From Amycolatopsis rifamycinica (GTDB lineage Bacteria; Actinomycetota; Actinomycetes; Mycobacteriales; Pseudonocardiaceae): DNA of 64,000 bases. The translations under genes and the position numbers were made by a program. Positions 53,672 through 61,470 of the stretch are shown here, one piece after another. Numbering within the stretch: position 1 is the stretch's first letter; each line of letters begins with the position of its first letter. A model generated the notes under the pieces. The model was not told the origin of the DNA, made no database searches, and saw only the letters and a program-made list of their open reading frames with translations. The stretch spans positions 124,001 through 188,000 of the forward strand of contig NZ_JMQI01000079.1 of NCBI RefSeq assembly GCF_000695625.1. Reading direction: 5' to 3'.

Positions 53672-54689
53672 GGTCCGCCCAGCTCACCTGCGTGTTCGCC
53701 GGCAGCGCCCGCGTGACGGCCCGGCCGAGCAGGCTCTCGTAGTCCTTGGCCTTGATCTCGCCGGTGCCCGGGCGCTTGACCCAGATGTTGTCGGTGGTCA
53801 GCTCCTCGCCCTCGGCGACGTCCTTGGTGGTGACGACGCAGGCGTAGGCGAAGTCGATCGTCGGCTGCTCCTCGGCCAGGATCTGCTTGGACCCGCCGCG
53901 GGCCGCGTGGATCAGGCGCGAGCCCTCGACGAGCTGCTTGAACTCCGCGGGCGTCGACGAGACCGGGATGTCCGGCCCCGGCCAGCTCATGTCGGACGTG
54001 AAGTGCCGTTCGAGCACCGAAGCGCCGAGCGCGACCGCGCCCAGGCACGGGTAGATCGTGGTCGTGTGGTCGGAAAGCCCGAGTTCGGCGTCCGGGAACG
54101 CGGCGTGCAACTCGGCGAGCGCGCCGAGGCGCACCTGCTCCGGCGGCGTCGGGTACAGCGACGTGCAGTGCAGCAGCGCGAATCCGACACCGGCCGCCCG
54201 CAGGATCTCCACCGCCGGGGTGATGGACGCGATGTCGTTCATCCCGGTGGACAGGATGACCGGCTTGCCGAACGAAGCGACGTGGCGGATCAGCGGGTAG
54301 TTGTTGCACTCCCCCGAGCCGATCTTGAAGCCCTCGACGCCGAGCTCGGCCAGCCTGTCCGCGGCGGCGCGGGAGAACGGCGTCGACAGGAAGACGAGCC
54401 CGCGCTCCTCGGCGTGCGCCTTGATCTCGCGCTCGTCCTCGGCCGTGAGCGCGACGCGGTTCATCATGTCCCAGATCGGCTCGTCGGCGTTGCCGGGCAC
54501 GACGTCGTTCGGGATCATCTCGTCGTCGACCACGTGGGTCTGGATCTTGACGACCTGAACGCCGGCGTCCGCGGCGTCGTCGACCATCTTGTGCGCCTTC
54601 TTGGGATCGCCTTCGTGGTTGATCCCGATCTCCGCGATCACGAGAGGGGGGTGGTCGGCACCGACCGGGTGCTCGCCGAGCATGAACAT
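53664..54689 (-). CDS. neuB: N-acetylneuraminate synthase (NeuB)
   Basis: 341 residues from ATG 54689 with GGAGG upstream. TIM-barrel synthase condensing ManNAc and phosphoenolpyruvate to Neu5Ac, with a C-terminal antifreeze-like SAF domain (VTTKDVAEGEELTTDNIWVKRPG, in parts). Matches meningococcal NeuB strongly: EIGINHEG, VVKIQTHVVDDEMIPNDVVPGNADE (in parts), FLSTPFSRAAADRLAEL, FKIGSGECNNYPLIRHVASFGKPVILSTGMN (in parts), and IGLSDHTT-like GLSDHTTTIYP. First gene of the neuBC operon, divergent from wzm with a 123-bp gap, so both units may be controlled from the same region. Confidence 0.94.
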   Translation of the reverse strand: MFMLGEHPVGADHPPLVIAEIGINHEGDPKKAHKMVDDAADAGVQVVKIQTHVVDDEMIPNDVVPGNADEPIWDMMNRVALTAEDEREIKAHAEERGLVFLSTPFSRAAADRLAELGVEGFKIGSGECNNYPLIRHVASFGKPVILSTGMNDIASITPAVEILRAAGVGFALLHCTSLYPTPPEQVRLGALAELHAAFPDAELGLSDHTTTIYPCLGAVALGASVLERHFTSDMSWPGPDIPVSSTPAEFKQLVEGSRLIHAARGGSKQILAEEQPTIDFAYACVVTTKDVAEGEELTTDNIWVKRPGTGEIKAKDYESLLGRAVTRALPANTQVSWADLG

Positions 54690-54812
54690 GGAGACCTCCG
54701 GGTCGCTGCGTGGCTGCGGTCCGTCCCCGACCTTATCCCGTGGGCCGCCGGGCCCGTCCCGCCCCAGTGCCCTGTCAAGGGCGCCGCGGTCCCCATCGGT
54801 ACCCTCGTCCAC

Positions 54813-55763
54813 GTGCATGCCACCAGCACGGTTCAGGCCGCAGAGTCACCTGTCGCGACGCCGGCTCCACCGACGTCGGACAGCAAGACGTTCTCGCGAG
54901 CCTTCGCCGACATCAAGGCCGGTTTCCGCGCCCGCGAGCTGTGGGGTCACCTCGGCTGGCAGGACATCAAGCAGCGCTACCGCCGCTCGGTGATCGGGCC
55001 CTTCTGGATCACGATCAGCCAGGCCGTCCTCGCGCTCGGGCTCGGACTGCTGTACTCGCAGCTGTTCAAGCTCCCCGTCGAGGTGTTCCTGCCCTACATC
55101 TCCACCGGCTTCATCATCTGGGGATTCATCAGCGGCTGCCTGTCCGAGGGCATGGAGACGTTCATCACGAACGAGGGGCTGATCAAGCAGCTCCCGGCGC
55201 CGCTGAGCGTGTACATGCTGCGCACGGTGTGGCGGCAGACGCTGATGCTGGCCCACAACATGATCGTCTACGTGGTCGTCCTGGTGATCTTCTTCGGCGC
55301 GCTCAGCAAGAAGTACTCGCTGCTGGGCGACGGGACGTGCATGCCCGACCACATCTGTCACCCGGGTCTCAACTGGGCCATCCTGCTGGCGATCCCCGGT
55401 TTCTTGGTGCTGGCGCTGAACGCCGGCTGGGTGACGCTGCTGTTCGGCATCATCTCGACGCGCTTCCGCGACATCCCGCAGGTCGTCAACTCGCTGATCC
55501 AGCTGCTGTTCTACGGCACCCCGATCGTCTGGCCGGTCGACCAGCTCATGACCGGCGGGGCCCGGGAAGGCGTCTCCTGGATCCTGCCGATCGTCAAAGC
55601 GAACCCGCTCTACCACTTCATGCAGGTGGTCCGCGCGCCGCTGCTGGGCCAGGAGTTCTCGGTGGAGAACTGGATCGTGGTCGGCTCCATCACCGTCGTC
55701 GGTTGGGTCCTCGCGCTGGTCGCGATGCGCAACTACCGTGCCCGCGTCTCCTATTGGGTGTGA
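54813..55763 (+). CDS. wzm: ABC-2 polysaccharide exporter permease (Wzm/Rv3783-like)
   Basis: 316 residues, GTG 54813. ABC-2-type permease with about six helices and the first cytoplasmic helix LGWQDIKQRYRRSVIGPFWI characteristic of O-antigen/teichoic-type exporters. Together with the following ATPase it forms the exporter proposed to flip lipid-linked galactan in mycolata. 3 bp separate it from wzt. Confidence 0.9.
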   Translation: MHATSTVQAAESPVATPAPPTSDSKTFSRAFADIKAGFRARELWGHLGWQDIKQRYRRSVIGPFWITISQAVLALGLGLLYSQLFKLPVEVFLPYISTGFIIWGFISGCLSEGMETFITNEGLIKQLPAPLSVYMLRTVWRQTLMLAHNMIVYVVVLVIFFGALSKKYSLLGDGTCMPDHICHPGLNWAILLAIPGFLVLALNAGWVTLLFGIISTRFRDIPQVVNSLIQLLFYGTPIVWPVDQLMTGGAREGVSWILPIVKANPLYHFMQVVRAPLLGQEFSVENWIVVGSITVVGWVLALVAMRNYRARVSYWV

Positions 55764-55766
55764 CAC

Positions 55767-56582
55767 ATGGTTTCCATTGACGTCCACAACGCGTTCGTCG
55801 ACTTCCCGATCTTCGACGCGAAGACGCGGTCGATGAAGAAGAAGGTCCTCGGCAAGGTCGGCGGCAAGATCGGCACCGACACCAAGGTGCCGATCATCGA
55901 AGCCCTGCACGACGTGACGCTCAACCTGCGCGAAGGCGACCGCGTCGGCCTGGTCGGGCACAACGGCGCCGGCAAGTCCACGCTGCTGCGTCTGCTCGCC
56001 GGGATCTACGAGCCGACTCGCGGCTCGTCGCGGATCAACGGCAAGATCGCGCCGGTGTTCGACCTCGGCATCGGGATGGACCCCGAGATCTCGGGCGTCG
56101 AGAACATCATCATCCGCGGCCTCTTCCTCGGCATGACCGCCAAGGAGATGGAGAAGCGGGTCGACGACATCGCCGAGTTCACCGAGCTCGGCGACTACCT
56201 GCAGATGCCGCTGCGGACGTACTCGACCGGTATGCGCGTGCGGCTGGCGCTGGGCGTCGTCACGTCGATCGACCCCGAGATCCTCATCCTCGACGAGGGC
56301 ATCGGCGCGGTCGACGCGGCGTTCCTCAACAAGGCCCGCGACCGGCTCAAGGACCTCGTCAAGCGCTCCGGCATCCTCGTGTTCGCCAGCCACTCGGACG
56401 AGTTCCTGTTCGAGCTGTGCGACTCCGCCCTGTGGATGGACGAAGGCCACATCAAGCAACGCGGTTCGTTGCGGGACGTCCTCACGTCGTACAAGGGGCG
56501 CGACCCCTTCGAGAACATGAGCGAGGACACTTTGGCGCGCTTCGGCATCGAGCCGGCGGCGACGACGAACGGCGGGGAATGA
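55767..56582 (+). CDS. wzt: ABC polysaccharide exporter ATPase (Wzt/Rv3781-like)
   Basis: 271 residues. Walker A GHNGAGKST (64-72), Q-loop, signature YSTGMRVRLALG, Walker B ILILDEGIG and H-loop ASHSDE. It lacks the long C-terminal carbohydrate-binding domain of enteric Wzt, as in Rv3781. Its stop overlaps the glfT1 start (ATGA). Confidence 0.92.
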   Translation: MVSIDVHNAFVDFPIFDAKTRSMKKKVLGKVGGKIGTDTKVPIIEALHDVTLNLREGDRVGLVGHNGAGKSTLLRLLAGIYEPTRGSSRINGKIAPVFDLGIGMDPEISGVENIIIRGLFLGMTAKEMEKRVDDIAEFTELGDYLQMPLRTYSTGMRVRLALGVVTSIDPEILILDEGIGAVDAAFLNKARDRLKDLVKRSGILVFASHSDEFLFELCDSALWMDEGHIKQRGSLRDVLTSYKGRDPFENMSEDTLARFGIEPAATTNGGE

Positions 56583-57490
56583 TGGCCGGCGAGACGCGGC
56601 AGCTGCCCGACGGCGCGGTCGTCGGCGTGGTCGTCACGCGGCACCGGCGCGAGCTGCTCGCGGACTCGCTGAAGGTCATCGCGGCCCAGACCCGGCCGGT
56701 CGACCACCTGGTGGTGGTGGACAACGGGCCGGACGACTCCGCGCGCGAAGTCGTCGAGAGCTATCCGCTGCCGTACACGTACCTGCCGTCGCACCGGAAC
56801 CTCGGCGGCGCCGGCGGGTTCGCGCTCGGCATGCTGCACGCCCTTTCGCTGGGCGCGGACTGGGTCTGGCTGGCCGACGACGACGGGCGCCCGGCCGACG
56901 AGAACGTGCTCGCGATCCTGCTGGCGGAGGCCGAAAAGCGGGGTCTGGCGGAGATTTCGCCGGTGGTGTCCAACATCGAGGCACCGGACAAGCTGGCGTT
57001 CCCGCTGCGCCGCGGCCTGACGTGGAAGCGGTCGCAATCGGAGCTGGGCGCGGACTTCCTGCCCGGCATCGCGTCCCTGATGAACGGCGCCTTGTTCCGG
57101 GCGTCCACTTTGGACGTCGTCGGCGTGCCGGACCTGCGCCTGTTCTTCCGCGGCGACGAGGTCGAGCTGCACCGGCGGCTGGTCCGCTCGGGGCTGCCGT
57201 TCGGCACGTCGCTGAAGACGAAGTACCTGCACCCGGACGGCTCGGACGAGTTCAAGCCCATGCTGGGCGGCAAGTTCCACGCGCAGGACCCGGAGAACGA
57301 GGTCAAGCGGTACTACACCTACCGCAACCGCGGGTACCTGCTGTCGCAGCCCGGGATGCGGAAGATCGGCGCGCTGGAGATCGTCCGGTTCGGACTGTAC
57401 TTCGTGGGCGTGAAGCGGGACCCGAAGGCGTTCCTGCAGTGGCTGAAGCTGGTGCGGCAAGGCCGCGCCGAGAAGTTCTACCGCTACTGA
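56579..57490 (+). CDS. glfT1: Galactofuranosyltransferase GlfT1
   Basis: 303 residues from ATG 56579, close to the mycobacterial GlfT1 length. GT-A fold family 2 enzyme: VVVVTRHRRELLADSLKVIAAQT (in parts), NLGGAGGFALGML, metal-binding WLADDDGRPADE, and FFRGDEVELHRRL. It adds the first galactofuranose residues to the GlcNAc-Rha linker of arabinogalactan. Third gene of wzm-wzt-glfT1, the order also found in the mycobacterial locus. Presence indicates a galactan-bearing cell wall, as in Pseudonocardiaceae. Confidence 0.93.
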   Translation: MMAGETRQLPDGAVVGVVVTRHRRELLADSLKVIAAQTRPVDHLVVVDNGPDDSAREVVESYPLPYTYLPSHRNLGGAGGFALGMLHALSLGADWVWLADDDGRPADENVLAILLAEAEKRGLAEISPVVSNIEAPDKLAFPLRRGLTWKRSQSELGADFLPGIASLMNGALFRASTLDVVGVPDLRLFFRGDEVELHRRLVRSGLPFGTSLKTKYLHPDGSDEFKPMLGGKFHAQDPENEVKRYYTYRNRGYLLSQPGMRKIGALEIVRFGLYFVGVKRDPKAFLQWLKLVRQGRAEKFYRY

Positions 57491-57517
57491 GAAGGGGCCC
57501 CCGCCGGGGGCCCCTTC
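57491..57517. terminator. Hairpin terminator after glfT1
   Basis: 12-bp perfect stem with a three-base loop followed by T-rich sequence, between convergent glfT1 and the PPE-like gene. Confidence 0.85.
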
Positions 57518-57527
57518 TTCGTTCGCC

Positions 57528-59015
57528 TTATTCGCCGATGACCGGCGGCGCGGTGCGCATGTCGGTGCCGAAGACCTCGTCGGGGTCCCCCTCGACCAGG
57601 TACGTCGGCCGCGAGTGCTCGGTGTCCTCGTCACCCTCGCCCTTCTGGCCGCGGCCCAGACCGCCGCCGGGCCCCATGCCCCCGCCGCGACCGGCGGCAC
57701 CCGCACCGAGGCCGCCCATCCCGCGTCCCGCGGCGGCTTCGGCGGCACCGATCCCGCCCGGCCGGGCCGCACCCGACGCGGCACCCGCGCCCGTCGCGTT
57801 GCCGGCCCCCGAGCCGCCGGGGCCGAACCCGCCGCCACCGCGGCCGCCGCCACCGCCGCCGATCTTGGAGTTGTAGGCCTCGTCGCCGCCGAAGTTCATC
57901 CCGCCCATCGGCATCGGGCTCATCGGCGGCATGCCCCCGAACTGCTGGTTCGGGTTCTGCGTCGAGGCCACCGGGACGGAGCCGGGCGTGAAACCGGACG
58001 GCGTGGTGGTGCCCGCGGGCAGGATCCCCGCGCCGGTGGTCGAACCGGGCCCGGAGACGTGCGCGGCCGACCCGCCCAGGCCGGGGACCGGCCCGGAGGA
58101 GAAGCCCTGGGCGGTGCCACCGGGCGTGGTGCCCGAGTTGCCGCCGGGCATGTTCACGCTGGACGGGTTGTTGATGCCGTTCTTGTCCCCGGTGCCGTCG
58201 GGGTCACCGGAGCTGCCCCCGGTGCTGAAGCTGGGCGGCGGCGCGAAGGCGGGCTGCTTGGAGGCGGCTTCGTAGAGGTTCTTGTCGTACGTCGCCATGA
58301 CGCTCGCGGCCTCGTCGTGCGCGGCCTGGCTGTCCTTCTGCTTCTGCAGCGACTTGTCGACGTTGTCGGGCAGGTTGAAGGGGTTCGAGGTGGCCCAGCC
58401 CTTGAACTCGTCGGTCCAGCTGAAGGGAATGGGAGCCGGCATGGAGTTCTTCGCCGTGGCGGCGGCCTGGCCCTGGTCGTAGATGGTCTCCGAAGCCAGC
58501 TTGGCGTTCTGGGAGTTGGCGTCGGACCACTTGCTCAGGCTGGTGAAGTACTGCTGCGCGTTCTCGGCGGCGGTGCCTTCCCAGGTGCCCTTGGACGCGT
58601 TCACGGCGGTGCTCATCGACTGCGCGAACTTGTCGAAGACCTGGTGGACCTGGTGGTAGGCGGTCGAGACCTCGGAAACCTGCTCGACGTTGAGGTTGCT
58701 CTGGAGGAACGCCTCGAGCTGGGTGTGGTCCGTGCCCTTGTAGTCCGCGTTCGGTGCGTGCAGCCCCGAGACGTACTCGACATCGCGCCCCTGCGTGGCT
58801 TCCTTGACGTTCTTGTCCCCCATCTGCTGGGACTGGTTCTTCGCCTGCGCCTGGGCGATCCACTGCTGAACCGGTCCGAACAGCCAGCTGCTGGGGTCGA
58901 CGCCCTCTTCGGCCTTCTGCTGGAGGTAGGCGTCCCGCTCGGCGGGCGCCATGTTCTGGACCTCTTGGGGCGTCTTGTCCTCGGTCTTCGGCGCCGGGCC
59001 TCGTCGCGTGCTCAT
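57528..59015 (-). CDS. PPE/WXG-like type VII secretion protein with Gly/Pro-rich tail
   Basis: 495 residues. The N-terminal half (about 20-260) is helical with a W-x-G-like turn, TWEGTAAENAQQYFTSLSKWSD (in parts), like PPE or long WXG100 substrates. Residues about 265-445 are Gly/Ser/Pro/Ala low complexity, and the acidic C terminus ends PTYLVEGDPDEVFGTDMRT. No signal peptide; it is probably exported by a type VII (ESX) system encoded elsewhere. The three neighbours on the same strand fit an ESX-accessory group. Confidence 0.78.
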   Translation of the reverse strand: MSTRRGPAPKTEDKTPQEVQNMAPAERDAYLQQKAEEGVDPSSWLFGPVQQWIAQAQAKNQSQQMGDKNVKEATQGRDVEYVSGLHAPNADYKGTDHTQLEAFLQSNLNVEQVSEVSTAYHQVHQVFDKFAQSMSTAVNASKGTWEGTAAENAQQYFTSLSKWSDANSQNAKLASETIYDQGQAAATAKNSMPAPIPFSWTDEFKGWATSNPFNLPDNVDKSLQKQKDSQAAHDEAASVMATYDKNLYEAASKQPAFAPPPSFSTGGSSGDPDGTGDKNGINNPSSVNMPGGNSGTTPGGTAQGFSSGPVPGLGGSAAHVSGPGSTTGAGILPAGTTTPSGFTPGSVPVASTQNPNQQFGGMPPMSPMPMGGMNFGGDEAYNSKIGGGGGGRGGGGFGPGGSGAGNATGAGAASGAARPGGIGAAEAAAGRGMGGLGAGAAGRGGGMGPGGGLGRGQKGEGDEDTEHSRPTYLVEGDPDEVFGTDMRTAPPVIGE

Positions 59016-59025
59016 GTGGGTTCCC

Positions 59026-59598
59026 CTATCCCTTCGGCAGCCGCGGTTCGACAGCGGCCTTCGCGACCGTCTCGGCGATCTGGCAGGCCTCGTCCGACGA
59101 GCCGACCGCCGTCACTTCCACGTCCACCCGGGACGCATCGCCGACCGCCAGAGCCAGCGTGCACCCGGGTGCGGCCCCGTCCGGCGATTCCTTCGCCTTC
59201 CGGCCGTTGACGTCCTTGTCGGTCACCCCGCGACCGGTGTCCCTGACCTGGTCGATCGAGGCGTCGTCGCGGACGTTCGCCCCGATCACCATCGACTTGT
59301 CGCTCGCCGAGGCGATCTGCTTCTGGTAGGTGCACGAACGGGCGGTGCCGATCTTGCCGTTCTCCGGCGGATCGAACGTCCCGTAGGACTTCAGATCGCT
59401 CGTTTCGAGGAGGGAACAGGGATCGGTGATCGACTGGGTCCCGCCGCCGCCCGAGGCCGAACTCTCCGGCGCCTGCGACGACCCGGCCGACGGCGATTGC
59501 GCCGGTGAGGCCGTTCCGCCCTGGGTGGTGGTGCACCCGGTCAGCAGCGCCCCGCCGGCGACGAGCGGAAGGACGACGCGAACGAGGAGTTTCGTCAT
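59026..59598 (-). CDS. DUF3558 lipoprotein
   Basis: 190 residues. Lipobox LLTGC with Cys22 after a short signal, a Ser/Ala/Pro/Gly spacer (about 23-55), then a DUF3558 domain with a conserved Cys pattern (DPCSLLE, ARSCTYQ, APGCTLAL, DEACQIAE), found in actinobacterial lipoproteins near ESX genes. 10 bp before the PPE-like start on the same strand. Function unknown. Confidence 0.85.
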   Translation of the reverse strand: MTKLLVRVVLPLVAGGALLTGCTTTQGGTASPAQSPSAGSSQAPESSASGGGGTQSITDPCSLLETSDLKSYGTFDPPENGKIGTARSCTYQKQIASASDKSMVIGANVRDDASIDQVRDTGRGVTDKDVNGRKAKESPDGAAPGCTLALAVGDASRVDVEVTAVGSSDEACQIAETVAKAAVEPRLPKG

Positions 59599-59602
59599 TG
59601 CC

Positions 59603-60052
59603 TCAGGCCTGCTTGGTCTTGAACGCTGAAAAAGCTTCGTTTTCGGTCCCGCTGTAGAGGCCGGCCGCCCTGGCCAGGGCCTGGTCGGCCTGCGTGGCCA
59701 CTTCCCGGAGCTGGTTCAGCACCGCCCGCGCCGATCCACTGGCTTCGGTGGCGCTCTTCTGGTCGTGCGAGGCGACGGTCTGCCCGTACGGGTGACTCCC
59801 GAGCTGGGGTGCCTGGTCGAGCGCGTACACCTTGTGCCCCAGGCCGTCGAGGTCCTTGACCAGCCCGGTCAGCGCGTCCCGGAGCGGCTTGACACCCTCC
59901 GGCGTGATCTTGAAGCCACCGCTGGCGGCCGCGGCGACCAGCTTGTCGGTCTGCGCCTTCGCAGCCTGCACCGCGGCGCTCATGGCACCGGACGACAACG
60001 GGTTGAGGATGTCCGTGAACGAGCCGCCGCCCCCACCGTCAGCCATCTGCAT
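59603..60052 (-). CDS. Small helical ESX-associated protein
   Basis: 149 residues of mostly helices with Gly-rich ends (SSGAMSAAVQAAKAQTDKLVA, EGVKPLRDALTGLVKDLDGL, SARAVLNQLREVATQADQAL, in parts). It resembles the EspC/WXG-like small partners encoded beside PPE-type genes. ATG 60052 used; MAD two codons later is an alternative. It is 4 bp before the DUF3558 gene and 129 bp after the EspG-like gene end, on the same strand. Confidence 0.65.
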   Translation of the reverse strand: MQMADGGGGGSFTDILNPLSSGAMSAAVQAAKAQTDKLVAAAASGGFKITPEGVKPLRDALTGLVKDLDGLGHKVYALDQAPQLGSHPYGQTVASHDQKSATEASGSARAVLNQLREVATQADQALARAAGLYSGTENEAFSAFKTKQA

Positions 60053-60181
60053 CGCTGTTCACCCCGATATCGCCTCGCCCGTGCGTGTGCACCCGGAAGT
60101 CTACTAGCCGGGCACCCAGCGCAACCGCCGTTCACCGATCTTCACTTCGGACGCACCGCGGGCGCTACCGGTTCCAGACCG

Positions 60182-60946
60182 TCAGAACTGGCCTTCGAGC
60201 TGCGCGTACAGCTGCTGCGCCAAGCGGGCGTTGTCGGCCGGGGCGTAGGTGATCCAGCGCTGGCCGTCCGCCGCCGCGCGGGAGGACATCAGCCAGCGGC
60301 CGTTCGGGGTGTCGAACCAGGCCAGCGGGGGAAACGTGCCGCCGCGGGTCTGGGCCGTGAACTGGCCGACGCGCTTCTTCGGCTCCTGGAACACGCGCTC
60401 GATCATGCGGACCTGCGGGCCGCCGCCGGCGCTGGGGGAACGCGGGCCGCTGACGCCGGCGAACGGGTCGTACGCCTCGTCGCGGCGCTGGTGGCGGGGC
60501 TGCTGGACCGGCCGGGAGATCGTCACCGACTGGCCGGGGGCCGCCGGGGTCAGCGGGAGCAGGTCGACGATCGCCGGGACGATGCCCGTCGGGCGGACCT
60601 CTTCGAAGACGATCAGGTTCTCCTCCTGGCGGGCGAGCACCGCGAACTGGCCGTCGGTCGCGACGCGGGCGAACAGGTGGCGGTCGCCCAGCTCGGCGGC
60701 CGCGCTGATGGTCACGCTGCCGCGGACGAACGTGACCAGCGCCAGCTCGGCGTCCGGGTCCAGGCGGCCGCGGCTCCACAGCCCGCGGCCGGTCAGGTCG
60801 CGGACGACGGCGTCGCGGATCATCGCGCGCTGCTCGACGGTGGTGCCGACGTGCGGAACCTCGAACGGCGTCGGCGCGCGGCCGAGACCGAGCTGTTCCA
60901 GCAGGATGTCCACCGCTGCCAGCGACAGCGAGAACGAGTGAGGCAT
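60182..60946 (-). CDS. EspG-like ESX secretion chaperone
   Basis: 254 residues from ATG 60946. The protein resembles the EspG family (ESX secretion-associated), cytosolic chaperones that bind PE-PPE pairs: SLSLAAVDILLEQLGLGRAPTPFEVPHVG at the start, and FPPLAWFDTPNGRWLMSSR in the C-terminal part. Same strand as, and upstream of, the small helical, DUF3558 and PPE-like genes, so these four form an ESX accessory cluster. No EccB-E, MycP or EsxA/B is in the window. Confidence 0.75.
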   Translation of the reverse strand: MPHSFSLSLAAVDILLEQLGLGRAPTPFEVPHVGTTVEQRAMIRDAVVRDLTGRGLWSRGRLDPDAELALVTFVRGSVTISAAAELGDRHLFARVATDGQFAVLARQEENLIVFEEVRPTGIVPAIVDLLPLTPAAPGQSVTISRPVQQPRHQRRDEAYDPFAGVSGPRSPSAGGGPQVRMIERVFQEPKKRVGQFTAQTRGGTFPPLAWFDTPNGRWLMSSRAAADGQRWITYAPADNARLAQQLYAQLEGQF

Positions 60947-61000
60947 CGTTTCCGTCCCCCCGGGGTGCTTCCGGTCTTCGCCGAAAACGGTAGTCCACCG

Positions 61001-61109
61001 CTGTGACATCCGGGGCTTTGCCCCGGGCCGGGGGCTCCGCCACCCGGAGCCCCCGAACGACAGCTGTGACATCCGGGGCTTTGCCCCGGGCCGGGGGCTC
61101 CGCCACCCG
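61001..61109. repeat. 46-bp direct repeat with internal hairpins
   Basis: Two identical 46-bp copies at 61001-61046 and 61064-61109, offset 63 bp. Each contains GGGGCTTTGCCCC and the left part of a GGGGGCTCC...GGAGCCCCC hairpin that is complete only in the first copy. The region lies between two divergent genes, so it looks like a duplicated extragenic terminator-like element. Confidence 0.85.
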
Positions 61110-61174
61110 AAGGACAGCTGCGCCCTCAGCGAACCCGCTTGCCCGGCGAAGATCGGCGCTGGTCCGATGGACGC

Positions 61175-61420
61175 ATGGCTGACCCGAAACCCGCCCTCGT
61201 CCTGCACCTCGCCACCGGCGGCGAACCGCTGCTGTTCGCGCTGACCAATGAAGAATCCGGGAAGCTGGCGGACAAGCTCGCCCAGCTCGTCAAGGACGGC
61301 GCCGTCGAGACGGTGACCACCAAGGACGACAAGGTGGTCGCGGTCAACTTCGCGCACGTCGCCGCCGCCTACATCGACGACCTCACCCGGAAGAGCACGG
61401 TGTTCGGCATGCACTCCTGA
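61175..61420 (+). CDS. Small protein of unknown function
   Basis: 81 residues from ATG 61175. Composition is balanced, with a beta-strand-rich start (ALVLHLATGGEPLLFALT), a helix (ESGKLADKLAQLVKDG), strands (VETVTTKDDKVVAVNFAHVAA) and a helix; a compact alpha/beta fold is likely. I do not recognise it. It ends at the hairpin terminator before glfT2. Confidence 0.7.
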   Translation: MADPKPALVLHLATGGEPLLFALTNEESGKLADKLAQLVKDGAVETVTTKDDKVVAVNFAHVAAAYIDDLTRKSTVFGMHS

Positions 61421-61423
61421 CGC

Positions 61424-61462
61424 GCGAAGGCCGCCTCACGACGAGCGTGAGACGGCCTTCGC
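61424..61462. terminator. Hairpin terminator
   Basis: 17-bp stem with one mismatch and a five-base loop between the small gene and the convergent glfT2. Confidence 0.78.
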
Positions 61463-61470
61463 GGAGGACC

